Positions 15,707-23,578 of a stretch of 64,000 nt of DNA are shown here, in pieces. The stretch's first letter is position 1; each line of letters starts with the position of its first letter. The translations under genes were made by a program, and so were the position numbers. The notes below the pieces were generated by a model. It was not told where the DNA came from and did no database searches. It saw only the letters and a list, made by a program, of their open reading frames with translations. The stretch lies in NCBI GenBank assembly GCA_004557855.1, contig SFFJ01000004.1:9782-73781 (forward strand), written 5' to 3'. The DNA is from Oscillospiraceae bacterium. GTDB lineage: Bacteria; Bacillota; Clostridia; Oscillospirales; Ruminococcaceae.

Positions 15707-16396
15707 ATGCAATGGGTTATTCGTATCGGTTATGCGGTGATGATTTTCGCCATCATCATGTGCTTTATTTTCAGCAAGCGGGGCGAAAAGGAAATGCGCC
15801 ACATGATCGACCGCTTCGCACAGGCTTTCTGTAAGCTTTCCAACTACGTCCTGCCGGGCGGCCGCGCGCCGAAGGCGGTTCTCGTCACCCGCAAAAAAGA
15901 GGGCGTGATGCAGGCGCTGCCTGCCGCCGAGCAGCCCGAGGAGCTGCAAAAGCTGATGAAACGGGGCACCACCCGTCATCTGCGGGAGCTGTACGGTGAA
16001 ATGGAGGAGGCCAGTGCCGAGCTGTGCTTCCGCTGCCGTAAAAACCGCCGCAACCGCGAGCTGTTTGCCGACCCCATCCGGGAGATCTGCTACGTGACCG
16101 ACGTGTTCCTTTCCGGCTGCGAGGATGCAAAAACCATCAGCGACCAGAACCGCATCAATGCGTTCGAGAGCTTTTATACCGACCAGCTCAAGCACCGTGC
16201 CGCTCTGCTCAAGCGCATTGCCGGTGAAAATTCCGAGCCGTTCCTCGACCTGAACGCCGACTACGATCTGGCGACGGTGGAGAAGATGGAGATGGAGGCC
16301 CGCCGCAACCGCCTTAAAAACCAGCGGGAGGAGCAGAAGCGCAAAAAGGCCGAAAAGGCCGCCGTCAAGGCCGCCCAGAAGCAGGAGAAGCAGTAA
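15707..16396 (+). CDS. Membrane-anchored coiled-coil protein of unknown function
   Basis: A 229-aa protein with one N-terminal membrane helix (VIRIGYAVMIFAIIMCFIFS, residues 4-23) and a long helical cytoplasmic part. The C terminus (from about residue 190) is almost entirely Lys/Arg/Glu/Ala (RRNRLKNQREEQKRKKAEKA). Several Cys occur (CKLSN, CFRCRKN, REICYV, SGCEDA) without a clear zinc motif. AAGGAGG precedes the ATG. No family recognised. It is separated from the downstream regulator by a tandem repeat array. Confidence 0.72.
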   Translation: MQWVIRIGYAVMIFAIIMCFIFSKRGEKEMRHMIDRFAQAFCKLSNYVLPGGRAPKAVLVTRKKEGVMQALPAAEQPEELQKLMKRGTTRHLRELYGEMEEASAELCFRCRKNRRNRELFADPIREICYVTDVFLSGCEDAKTISDQNRINAFESFYTDQLKHRAALLKRIAGENSEPFLDLNADYDLATVEKMEMEARRNRLKNQREEQKRKKAEKAAVKAAQKQEKQ

Positions 16397-16439
16397 TCCC
16401 GCCCCGCAGTAAATAACCCCCGGAGGCAAAAACAGCAAA

Positions 16440-16895
16440 CATCCCCCAACCGACCCGCCGATGCGGAAGCCCGGTTCGGGGTCACGGTAATCATCCCGCC
16501 GGAGGGGAAAAGCAAAAAATCCCCCAACCGCCCCGCCGATGCGGAAGTCCGGTTCGGGGTCACGGTAATCATCCCCCGGGAGGAAAAAACAGCAAACACC
16601 CCCAAGCGCCCCGCCGATGCGGATAGCCGGTTCGGGGTCACGGTAACAGTTCCCCCGGGAGGGAAAAGCAAAAAATCCCCCAGCCGCCGCCCCGCTGATG
16701 CGGAAAGCCGGTTCGGGGTTACGGCAACAGTTCCCACGGGAGGGAAAAGAAAAACCCCCCAGCCGCCCCGCCGATGCGGAAAACCGGTTCGGGGCCACGG
16801 TAATCATCCCCCGGGAGGGCAAGAGCAAACACCCCAACCGCCCCGCCGATGCGGAAGTCCGGTTCGGGGTCACGGTAACAGTTCCCTCGGGAGAG
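16440..16895. repeat. Six-copy 75-81 bp tandem repeat array
   Basis: The core GATGCGGA begins at 16460, 16538, 16616, 16697, 16773 and 16848 (spacings 78, 78, 81, 76, 75). Each unit contains CCGGTTCGGGGTCACGGTAA, then a T/C-rich CATCCCCCGGGAGG block and an A-rich block. The last unit runs into the ribosome binding site of the PAS-AAA+ regulator. Confidence 0.92.
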
Positions 16896-16919
16896 GGAAA
16901 AACAGACAGGAGGAAAGGC

Positions 16920-18359
16920 ATGGCCAAGCGACAACCCAGCGTTCTGCGGATGCCGGAAAACGGGGCAGGCGACCCCTTTTTCGGGCGGCAGGGCAACTGG
17001 TTCGAGGTTATTTTCGAGTCGTCCTATGACGGCATCTACATCACCGACGGCAGCGCCATTACCCTGACGCTGAATAAAAGCTACGAAACGATCAGCGGTC
17101 TGCGCAAAGAGGAAATGGTGGGCCGCAGCATGGCGGAGCTGGTGGAAAGCCGGGTCGTTTCGGTCTCCGGGACGCTGCTGGCACTGGAGCGCCGGGAGTC
17201 GGTGACGATGGAGCAGCAGTTCAAAACCGGCAAACGGGCCATCATCACCAGCACCCCCGTTTTTGATGCCCAGAGCAATATCGTCATGGTGGTCACCAAT
17301 GTCCGTGACGTCACCGAGCTTTACGCCCTGAAGGAGCAGCTGGAGCAGAGCGAGGAGCGCAACCGTCAGGTCGCCGCCGAGCTGGAGGCCGCCCGCAACC
17401 ATCAGGACCGCAATTTCGCCAGCCTGATTTTCCACGACAAAAATATGCACAACGTCATCAATCTGATGAACCGTGCCGCCCAGATGGAGGTCCCGGTGCT
17501 GCTGCAGGGCGAGGTCGGGGTGGGGAAGGGCGCCCTTGCGGGGTATATCCACAGCAAAAGCAAGCGCCGCAAGGAAAGCTTTGTCACCGTTCCCTGCGCC
17601 TCCCTCACCGAGGACACCATGGTCGCCGACCTGTTCGGACTGGGGCCGGGGGTCTCCCCGGAATACCCGCAGGGCAAGATGGGGCTGCTGGAGCGTGCCA
17701 ATAACGGCGTCGTCTTTTTGGATGAGGTGGAGCAGCTCAACCACGAAAGCCAAACCCGGCTGCTCTCGGTCATCCGGCGGCGGCAGCTAAAGCCGCTGGG
17801 GTACAGCGCCGATAAGCCCTGTGATATCCGCATCATCGCCTCCACCAGCGCCGACCTGCTGGCTTTGGTGCGGGAAAAACGCTTCCGCGAGGATTTATAT
17901 TATGCCTTGAGCGTCCTGCCGGTGAACGTGCCGCCGCTGCGGGAACGCCGGGAGGATATCCCTTATATCGTGACGGCATATGTGGCGGAGATGAATAAAA
18001 AATATCACCAGAAAAAGCGCTTCGCCCCGGAGACCATCATTTGCATGCAAAGCTACAACTGGCCGGGGAATATACGAGAGCTGCACAATGTCATCGAACG
18101 GATGATGATCATCTCCAAAAATAACGTCATCCAGCCGGAGGAGCTGCCCATCACCACCGATATCACCGTGAGCCAGAAGGAAACCGAGGAGTATTTTGAG
18201 CAGGTGAACCTGCACAAGCTGGTGGAGCAGCTGGAGATCTCCTACATCCGGCGGGCATACAGCCGCTACGGGAATGTGCGGGATGCCGCCCGCAGCCTCG
18301 GGATGGATGCCTCCACCTTCGTGCGCAAGCGCAAAAAGATCGAGCAATCGAGGGAATAG
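16920..18359 (+). CDS. PAS-AAA+-HTH transcriptional regulator lacking the GAFTGA loop
   Basis: A 479-aa protein with the layout of a bacterial enhancer-binding protein. A PAS domain covers about residues 25-130 (FEVIFESSYDGIYITDG...), then a coiled linker. The AAA+ domain has Walker A GEVGVGKGA (near residue 197), Walker B VVFLDEVEQ and FREDLYYALSVLPVNVPPLRERREDIP. The C-terminal Fis-type helix-turn-helix is YGNVRDAARSLGMDASTFVRKRKK. Where sigma-54 activators have GxFTGA, this protein has LGPGVSPEYPQGK (about residues 238-250), so contact with sigma-54 is unlikely. AGGAGGAAAGGC precedes the ATG; the longer open frame runs through repeats. It probably controls the adjacent 4-hydroxybutyrate genes. 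Confidence 0.9.
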   Translation: MAKRQPSVLRMPENGAGDPFFGRQGNWFEVIFESSYDGIYITDGSAITLTLNKSYETISGLRKEEMVGRSMAELVESRVVSVSGTLLALERRESVTMEQQFKTGKRAIITSTPVFDAQSNIVMVVTNVRDVTELYALKEQLEQSEERNRQVAAELEAARNHQDRNFASLIFHDKNMHNVINLMNRAAQMEVPVLLQGEVGVGKGALAGYIHSKSKRRKESFVTVPCASLTEDTMVADLFGLGPGVSPEYPQGKMGLLERANNGVVFLDEVEQLNHESQTRLLSVIRRRQLKPLGYSADKPCDIRIIASTSADLLALVREKRFREDLYYALSVLPVNVPPLRERREDIPYIVTAYVAEMNKKYHQKKRFAPETIICMQSYNWPGNIRELHNVIERMMIISKNNVIQPEELPITTDITVSQKETEEYFEQVNLHKLVEQLEISYIRRAYSRYGNVRDAARSLGMDASTFVRKRKKIEQSRE

Positions 18360-18502
18360 TTGCAAAAATGCAACAATGCGCAAAAACGCAACAAACGGTT
18401 TTTGTTCAAAAAAATTTAACGATTTACGGAAAAACCCTTATTTCAAGCGGAAAATCGAAGGCAGATTTTTTGAAAAAATGAGCGCCTGTTGCATAAACGC
18501 AA
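18360..18502. promoter_or_regulatory. TTGCA-N4-TGCAA palindromes upstream of the 4-hydroxybutyrate operon
   Basis: Sites: 18360-18373 (TTGCAAAAATGCAA), 18378-18391 (GCGCAAAAACGCAA, one degenerate half) and 18489-18502 (TTGCATAAACGCAA). The first two are spaced 18 bp, the same as two sites at 13829/13847. They lie about 150-280 bp before the promoter at 18638-18666, an upstream-activator-like distance. Confidence 0.72.
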
Positions 18503-18637
18503 CGGGCGTTCTAAAATTCACGCCGATTTCATCGAAAAAAGCGGAAAAAATGACGAAAACCCCGAAAGACGCAAAAACAAAGTGAACAAACTCATTCGGG
18601 ACAATATAACGCCCCTGCCAAACTTGCGCCCGGAAGG

Positions 18638-18666
18638 TTTACAAGCCGAAAATGCCCCGATATAAT
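18638..18666 (+). promoter_or_regulatory. Sigma-A promoter of the 4-hydroxybutyrate operon
   Basis: TTTACA (18638-18643), 17 bp, TATAAT (18661-18666). No convincing sigma-54 -24/-12 (GG-N10-GC) promoter was seen in the same gap, consistent with the regulator lacking GAFTGA. The transcript would carry a leader of about 150 nt. Confidence 0.78.
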
Positions 18667-18822
18667 CGAATTGTAAGCGGATGTGCGCCGCTGTGCCGAA
18701 AAATGCGATCGGCGTGCCGCTTTACTGTTAACCGCCGGGGAACCGCCTGATTGGGACAGGGAACGGGGAGCCCGGCAGAGGCTAAAGTCATAAGAAATTC
18801 TGTAATGAGGAGGATGCTTCAC

Positions 18823-20355
18823 ATGACCGAAACCGAGAAAAAAGTTGCGGTACCGGAAGGTTTTATGACCGGTAAGTTCCCGCTGAAAAAGCGTGCTTAC
18901 GGTGCAGAGCAGCCCGGTATCAAGGTAGGCCCTTTCAAGATCCGTCTCCCCCTGATCCACCACGAGTGGTCCTGGACCGAAATGGCTGCCGCCATGTTCC
19001 TGGGCGTTGCCTGCCTGGGCGCCGGCGTTACCACCACCATGACCACCTTTGGCCTGGACGATCCCGCCAACATTGCTGCCCTCGGCTTCACCGAGAACGG
19101 TGTGTTCCTGATGGCCCTGACCTTCGGCGTACTGAACGCCATCTGCTACTATCTGCCCTCCCTGTTGGGCGACCCCGTAGTTCCCGGCTGGATTACCCCG
19201 GCCCTGCCCCTGACGCTGAAATTCCTGCAGCAGTGGGATCTGCCGAACTACGCTACCGGACAAGTTGATCGTATCTATGCCATGATCGCCCTGCAGATGC
19301 TGGTTGCCTTGAGCTTCCTGATCATGGGCGCCACGGGTATCGGCCGTAAGCTGGTTGACGCCGTACCCATGGGTATCAAGGCCGGTATCGTTCTGGGCGC
19401 CGGCGTAACGGCTGCGGTAAACGTTTTCTCCGCCCGTATGCCCAAGGCCCCCTGGACCGTTGCCATCGCCGTACTGATGTCCTACTTCTTCCTGTTCAAC
19501 CCCAGCTTTGCCCGCAAGGCTTCCAAGAGCCGCTTCTGGAATGTAGTGCGTAACCAGGGCGTAGTTCCCGCCCAGCTGTTCGCCATCATTCTGGCTCCCG
19601 TGCTGCTGCACGAGATCCCCCTGCCCCAGATTCAGTGGGGCCTGACCCCCTTGAGCTTCGGCTACGTTCTGGAGCACTTCACCATCTTCGGTCTGGGCTT
19701 CCCCGCTTGGAGCTTCTTCCTGGCGGCGATCCCCTCCGCGCTGGCTACCTACATCATCGCCTTCTCCGACTTCGTACTGGCGAAGGAAGTTGTTGCCGAG
19801 GCTACCTCTTATCGTCCTGATGAGACCGTTATCTTCGACGCCAGCCGTTCCAACCTGGTTAGCTTCCTGCGTAACGCCATCATGTCCCTCTTTGCTCCCT
19901 GGGTTCCCATGTGCGGCCCGCTGTGGGCTTCCGGTCTGCTGACCATCACCGAGCGCTACAAGAGAGGCTACAAGACCATGCACACTTACTGGGATGGTGT
20001 ATGTACCTTCCGTGCAGCTACCGTAATCTCCGTTCTCATCCTGCCGCTGGTTACCCTCATTAAGCCCGCGTTTGCCATCTTCTTCGGCATCACCATGGGC
20101 GTTCAGGCCTTCGCCTGCGGCAACATCGGTATCCGTATGTGCACCACCGCCAATGACCGCGGCGTTGCCTGCGTTATCGCCGGTGCTCTGACCTACTTCA
20201 CCCCCGGCTGGGCTCTGCTCGTCGGTATCATCGTCTGGGTCGTTGTTGACGGCTCCGAGGCAGTTATCAACCTGAAGAACCGCAAGAAGACCCCCGGTGG
20301 ACCCACTCCCGAGGAGCTGGTTTTCACGGCTGAAGACAAAAAAGGCTGCTGCTAA
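18823..20355 (+). CDS. Permease with NCS2/UraA-like features in the 4-hydroxybutyrate operon
   Basis: A 510-aa polytopic protein with about 12-14 hydrophobic segments. GDPVVPGWITPALPL and GIGRKLVDAVPMGIKAGIVLGAG resemble conserved regions of the nucleobase/ascorbate (NCS2, UraA-fold) transporters, but the match is loose and other folds are possible. It is the first gene of the 4-hydroxybutyrate cluster and the codon use is that of a highly expressed gene (many GTA/GTT/CGT codons). By position it may import 4-hydroxybutyrate, another short acid or its precursor; that is inference. GAGGAGG precedes the ATG at 18823. Confidence 0.7.
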   Translation: MTETEKKVAVPEGFMTGKFPLKKRAYGAEQPGIKVGPFKIRLPLIHHEWSWTEMAAAMFLGVACLGAGVTTTMTTFGLDDPANIAALGFTENGVFLMALTFGVLNAICYYLPSLLGDPVVPGWITPALPLTLKFLQQWDLPNYATGQVDRIYAMIALQMLVALSFLIMGATGIGRKLVDAVPMGIKAGIVLGAGVTAAVNVFSARMPKAPWTVAIAVLMSYFFLFNPSFARKASKSRFWNVVRNQGVVPAQLFAIILAPVLLHEIPLPQIQWGLTPLSFGYVLEHFTIFGLGFPAWSFFLAAIPSALATYIIAFSDFVLAKEVVAEATSYRPDETVIFDASRSNLVSFLRNAIMSLFAPWVPMCGPLWASGLLTITERYKRGYKTMHTYWDGVCTFRAATVISVLILPLVTLIKPAFAIFFGITMGVQAFACGNIGIRMCTTANDRGVACVIAGALTYFTPGWALLVGIIVWVVVDGSEAVINLKNRKKTPGGPTPEELVFTAEDKKGCC

Positions 20356-20400
20356 TTAAACAATCAGTTTGACCCTGTTGATTAGGGAAGGCCCCACCCA

Positions 20401-20495
20401 CGGGAGATGAGTCAACACCGCGGTGCGCGCTCATCTCCCGGCGGGAAAAGGGAAAGATGGAGCTGACGATCCCAAGGTCAGTTCCATCTTTTCCC
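20401..20495 (+). promoter_or_regulatory. Two intercistronic hairpins before the 4-hydroxybutyrate dehydrogenase gene
   Basis: Hairpin 1: CGGGAGATGAG (20401-20411) with CTCATCTCCCG (20430-20440), with CACCGCGGTG inside. Hairpin 2: a 17-nt arm GGAAAGATGGAGCTGAC (20451-20467) with GTCAGTTCCATCTTTTCC (20477-20494), one mismatch. No long U-tract follows, so processing or mRNA stabilisation is more likely than full termination. Confidence 0.65.
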
Positions 20496-20544
20496 GCGAA
20501 AGCGCGCCCACCGAAATGAGAAAAGAAAAGGGAGGTAAACCGCC

Positions 20545-21657
20545 ATGAAACTGCTTTCCATCAAACCGACCATCTATAAATACAAGACCGCCGAGGAATT
20601 CGCGAAGGAATTCAACATCGGCGCGGGTGACCTGGTAATCACCAATGAATACATCTATCAGCCCTTCTTCGGCAAGCTGAACCTCGACTGCGATGTGCTG
20701 TACCAGGAAAAATACGGCGCAGGCGAGCCCTCCGACGACATGGCAGAGGCCATGTACCGGGATATTAAAGGCGACCATAAGCGTGTTATCGCCATCGGCG
20801 GCGGTACCGTCATTGATATTTCCAAGCTGTTTGTACTGAAAAACGTTTCCCCCATCCTCGATCTCTATGACGGCAAGGCCGAGATCGTAAAGGATAAAGA
20901 GCTGGTTCTGGTTCCCACCACCTGCGGCACCGGCAGCGAAGTCACCAACATCGCCATTCTGGCACTGAACAGCCGCGGCACTAAGAAGGGCCTGGCTGTG
21001 GACGAGATGTATGCCGACAGCGCCGTACTGGTTCCCGAGCTGCTGAACGGCCTGCCCTTCCGCTTCTTTGCCACCAGCTCCATCGACGCCCTGATCCATG
21101 CGGTGGAATCCAGCCTTTCCCCCAAGGGCAACGAGATGACCCGCCTGTTCGGCTACAAGGCCATCGAGATGATCCTGCACGGCTACAAGAAGATCGAAGC
21201 CGAAGGCCCCGAGGCCCGTATGCCCCTGCTGGAGGACTTCCTGATGGCTTCCCTGTATGCAGGTGTTGCCTTCGGTAACGCCGGCTGCGCTGCCGTCCAC
21301 GCCATGAGCTATCCTCTGGGCGCTACCTTCCATGTGGCGCACGGCGAAAGCAACTACGCCATGTTCACCGGCGTAATGAAGAATTACATGGAGATCCGCC
21401 GCGACGGCGAGATCGAAAAGCTCAATAAGTTCATCGCCGATATCCTGGGCTGCAAGGTAGAGGACGTTTATGAGGAGCTGGAGAAGCTGCTTAATAACCT
21501 CATCCAGAAGAAGGCCCTGCATGAATACGGCATGACCCGTGAGCAGATCGAGGAGTTCACCGACAGCGTGATTGCCAACCAGGGCCGCCTGATGGCCAAT
21601 AACTTTGTGGAACTGGATCGTGACCGTTTGATCAAGATCTATACCGAGCTGTACTAA
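20545..21657 (+). CDS. 4hbD: 4-hydroxybutyrate dehydrogenase (iron-containing alcohol dehydrogenase family)
   Basis: A 370-aa enzyme that interconverts succinate semialdehyde and 4-hydroxybutyrate with NAD(H). The N terminus (MKLLSIKPTIYKYKTAEEFA) and GAGEPSDDMAEAM closely resemble the Clostridium kluyveri 4hbD protein as I recall it. Family signatures are IGGGTVIDISK (nucleotide binding) and VPTTCGTGSEVTN. The iron ligands are the Asp and His of SSIDALIHAVES and the two His of CAAVHAMSYPLGATFHVAHG. GGGAGGT precedes the ATG. It sits between the permease and the CoA dehydratase in the same transcription unit. Confidence 0.93.
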   Translation: MKLLSIKPTIYKYKTAEEFAKEFNIGAGDLVITNEYIYQPFFGKLNLDCDVLYQEKYGAGEPSDDMAEAMYRDIKGDHKRVIAIGGGTVIDISKLFVLKNVSPILDLYDGKAEIVKDKELVLVPTTCGTGSEVTNIAILALNSRGTKKGLAVDEMYADSAVLVPELLNGLPFRFFATSSIDALIHAVESSLSPKGNEMTRLFGYKAIEMILHGYKKIEAEGPEARMPLLEDFLMASLYAGVAFGNAGCAAVHAMSYPLGATFHVAHGESNYAMFTGVMKNYMEIRRDGEIEKLNKFIADILGCKVEDVYEELEKLLNNLIQKKALHEYGMTREQIEEFTDSVIANQGRLMANNFVELDRDRLIKIYTELY

Positions 21658-21715
21658 TTGCACGTAAACAGAGCCGACTAACGATGAATCCAAAGAAAGA
21701 AAGGAAGTAACGAAA

Positions 21716-23167
21716 ATGGCACTGATGACAGGCGAACAGTATATCGAAAGCATTAAGAAGATCAAAATGGAGATCTATATGTTCGGTGAGAGATACAGTA
21801 ACCCCACCGAGAGCCCCATTCTGCGTCCTTCTCTCAACTCCGTGCGTATGACCTACGACCTGGCCCAGATGCCCGAGTATGAGGACCTGATGACCGTGGT
21901 TTCCCCCTACACCGGCACCCGCGTCAACCGCTTCACCCACATCCACCAGAGCACCGAGGACCTCATCAAGAAGGTCAAGATGCAGCGGCTGTGCGGCCAG
22001 AAGACCGCCGCCTGCTTCCAGCGCTGCGTGGGTATGGATGCCTTCAACGCCCTGTTCTCCACCACCTATGAGTGCGACAAGGCCCACGGCACCAACTATC
22101 ACGAGAACTTTGTGAAGTTTATGAAGTATGCCGCCGAGGCCGACCTGACCGTTGACGGCGCCATGACCGACCCCAAGGGTGACCGTTCCCTGGCCCCCCA
22201 TGCCCAGGCCGATCCCGATATGTTCCTGCGCATTGTGGAGCGTCGTCCCGACGGTATCGTCGTTCGCGGCGCCAAGGCCCACCAGACCGGTATCTGCAAC
22301 TCCCACGAGGTCATCGTAATGCCCACCCAGTCCATGGGTCCCGATGATAAGGACTATGCGGTTTCCTTCGCCGTTCCGATGGACACCCCCGGTCTGTTCA
22401 TGATCATCGGCCGCCAGAGCTGCGACACCCGTAAGCTGGAAGGCTCCGAGCTGGACGTCGGTAACTCCGAGTTCGGCGGCGTAGAGGCCCTGACCATCTT
22501 CGATAACGTATTTGTTCCCAATGATCGTATCTTCCTGTGCGGCGAGCATGAGTTTGCCGGTATGCTGGTGGAGCGCTTTGCCGGTTACCATCGTCAGAGC
22601 TACGGCGGCTGCAAGGTCGGCGTAGGCGACGTCCTCATCGGCGCTGCTGCGGTTGCCGCCGACTTCAACGGCGCTGCCAAGGCCAGCCACATCAAGGATA
22701 AGCTCATCGAGATGACCCACCTGAACGAGACCCTGTACTGCTGCGGCATCGCCTGCTCCGCCGAGGGCCACAAGACCGAAAGCGGCAACTACATCATCGA
22801 CCTGCTGCTGGCCAACGTCTGCAAACAGAACGTTACCCGCTTCCCCTATGAGATCGTCCGTCTGGCCGAGGATATCGCCGGCGGTCTGATGGTCACCGCC
22901 CCCTCCGAGAAGGATCTGCGTGACGAGAAGATCGGGCCGTACATCGATAAGTATCTGCGCGGCGTTGCCACCGTTTCCACCGAAAACCGCATGAAGATCC
23001 TGCGCCTCATCGAAAACCTCGCCCTGGGTACTGCCGCTGTCGGCTACCGCACCGAGTCCATGCACGGCGCCGGTTCTCCCCAGGCCCAGCGCATCATGAT
23101 CAGCCGTCAGGGCAACCTGAACGCCAAGAAGGAGCTGGCCAAGGCGATCGCGCACATTGACGAATAA
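21716..23167 (+). CDS. abfD: 4-hydroxybutyryl-CoA dehydratase
   Basis: A 483-aa FAD and [4Fe-4S] enzyme that dehydrates 4-hydroxybutyryl-CoA to crotonyl-CoA through a ketyl radical; many homologues also carry vinylacetyl-CoA isomerase activity. The four cluster ligands known from Clostridium aminobutyricum (C99, C103, H292, C299) are all present here as C100, C104 (ACFQRC), H292 and C299 (YHRQSYGGC). Length is typical. The start MALMTGEQYIESIKK follows AAAGGAAG. It is flanked by 4-hydroxybutyrate dehydrogenase and CoA-transferase genes, which makes the assignment secure. Confidence 0.97.
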   Translation: MALMTGEQYIESIKKIKMEIYMFGERYSNPTESPILRPSLNSVRMTYDLAQMPEYEDLMTVVSPYTGTRVNRFTHIHQSTEDLIKKVKMQRLCGQKTAACFQRCVGMDAFNALFSTTYECDKAHGTNYHENFVKFMKYAAEADLTVDGAMTDPKGDRSLAPHAQADPDMFLRIVERRPDGIVVRGAKAHQTGICNSHEVIVMPTQSMGPDDKDYAVSFAVPMDTPGLFMIIGRQSCDTRKLEGSELDVGNSEFGGVEALTIFDNVFVPNDRIFLCGEHEFAGMLVERFAGYHRQSYGGCKVGVGDVLIGAAAVAADFNGAAKASHIKDKLIEMTHLNETLYCCGIACSAEGHKTESGNYIIDLLLANVCKQNVTRFPYEIVRLAEDIAGGLMVTAPSEKDLRDEKIGPYIDKYLRGVATVSTENRMKILRLIENLALGTAAVGYRTESMHGAGSPQAQRIMISRQGNLNAKKELAKAIAHIDE

Positions 23168-23287
23168 GCCTCCTCAAATATTAGATAGATCCCTTTATCT
23201 CCCCGACGGGGCAGAGCGTGGGCGCTTTGCCTTCCCTCTGCCCCGTCCCCCCTTTGGGGGAACCAATGCATAAGGAGAGACGCCGAA

Positions 23288-23578
23288 ATGCTGGATAGAA
23301 TAGAAAAGGTGCTGGATGAAAAGGTACGCCCCGCCCTGAAAAACCACGATGGGGACATCAAGGTGGTGCGGGTGGAGGACGGCGTGCTGTACTTCAGGAT
23401 GCTGGGACAATGCAGCAACTGTCCCTCGGCAGTGGTGACGGCCGAAGAACTGGTGGCCCCGCCCATTCTGGAGGCGATCCCCGAGATACGGCAGGTGGTG
23501 CTGGATACCACCGTAAGCGATGAGCTGTGGCAGGACGCCATGGAGCTGCTGCGCCGGCGCCACAACGGGGAAGCGTGA
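23288..23578 (+). CDS. NifU C-terminal-domain Fe-S scaffold-like protein
   Basis: A 96-aa protein matching the NifU/Nfu C-terminal domain: VLDEKVRPALKNHDGDIKVV, then CSNCPSA (CxxC cluster motif, near residue 42), then a helical end. Such domains carry and hand on a [4Fe-4S] cluster. It lies directly after the oxygen-sensitive Fe-S enzyme 4-hydroxybutyryl-CoA dehydratase and overlaps the next gene by 4 nt (GTGA), so a dedicated cluster-delivery role is a reasonable inference. AAGGAGAG precedes the ATG. Confidence 0.9.
   Translation: MLDRIEKVLDEKVRPALKNHDGDIKVVRVEDGVLYFRMLGQCSNCPSAVVTAEELVAPPILEAIPEIRQVVLDTTVSDELWQDAMELLRRRHNGEA

Noticed and set aside
16261..16737. Minus-strand ORF with 26-residue repeats across the tandem array
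   Set aside because: The openness follows from the near-78-bp period; one unit of 76 bp breaks the frame, there is no ribosome binding site, and it overlaps the end of the plus-strand gene at 15707-16396.
16440..16895. Possible CRISPR-like array
   Set aside because: Whole units are similar, including the would-be spacers, and there are no cas genes.
16698..16919. N-terminal extension of the PAS-AAA+ regulator
   Set aside because: The open frame runs through the tandem repeats. AGGAGGAAAGGC directly before the ATG at 16920 and the PAS domain start support the shorter protein.
18570..18600. Rex operator in front of the 4-hydroxybutyrate operon
   Set aside because: AAAGTGAACAAAC contains only one half of a TTGTGAA/TTCACAA site; the second half is missing.
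18503..18822. Sigma-54 promoter for the 4-hydroxybutyrate operon
   Set aside because: No GG-N10-GC element near TGGCAC-N5-TTGC was found; a good sigma-A promoter is present instead.
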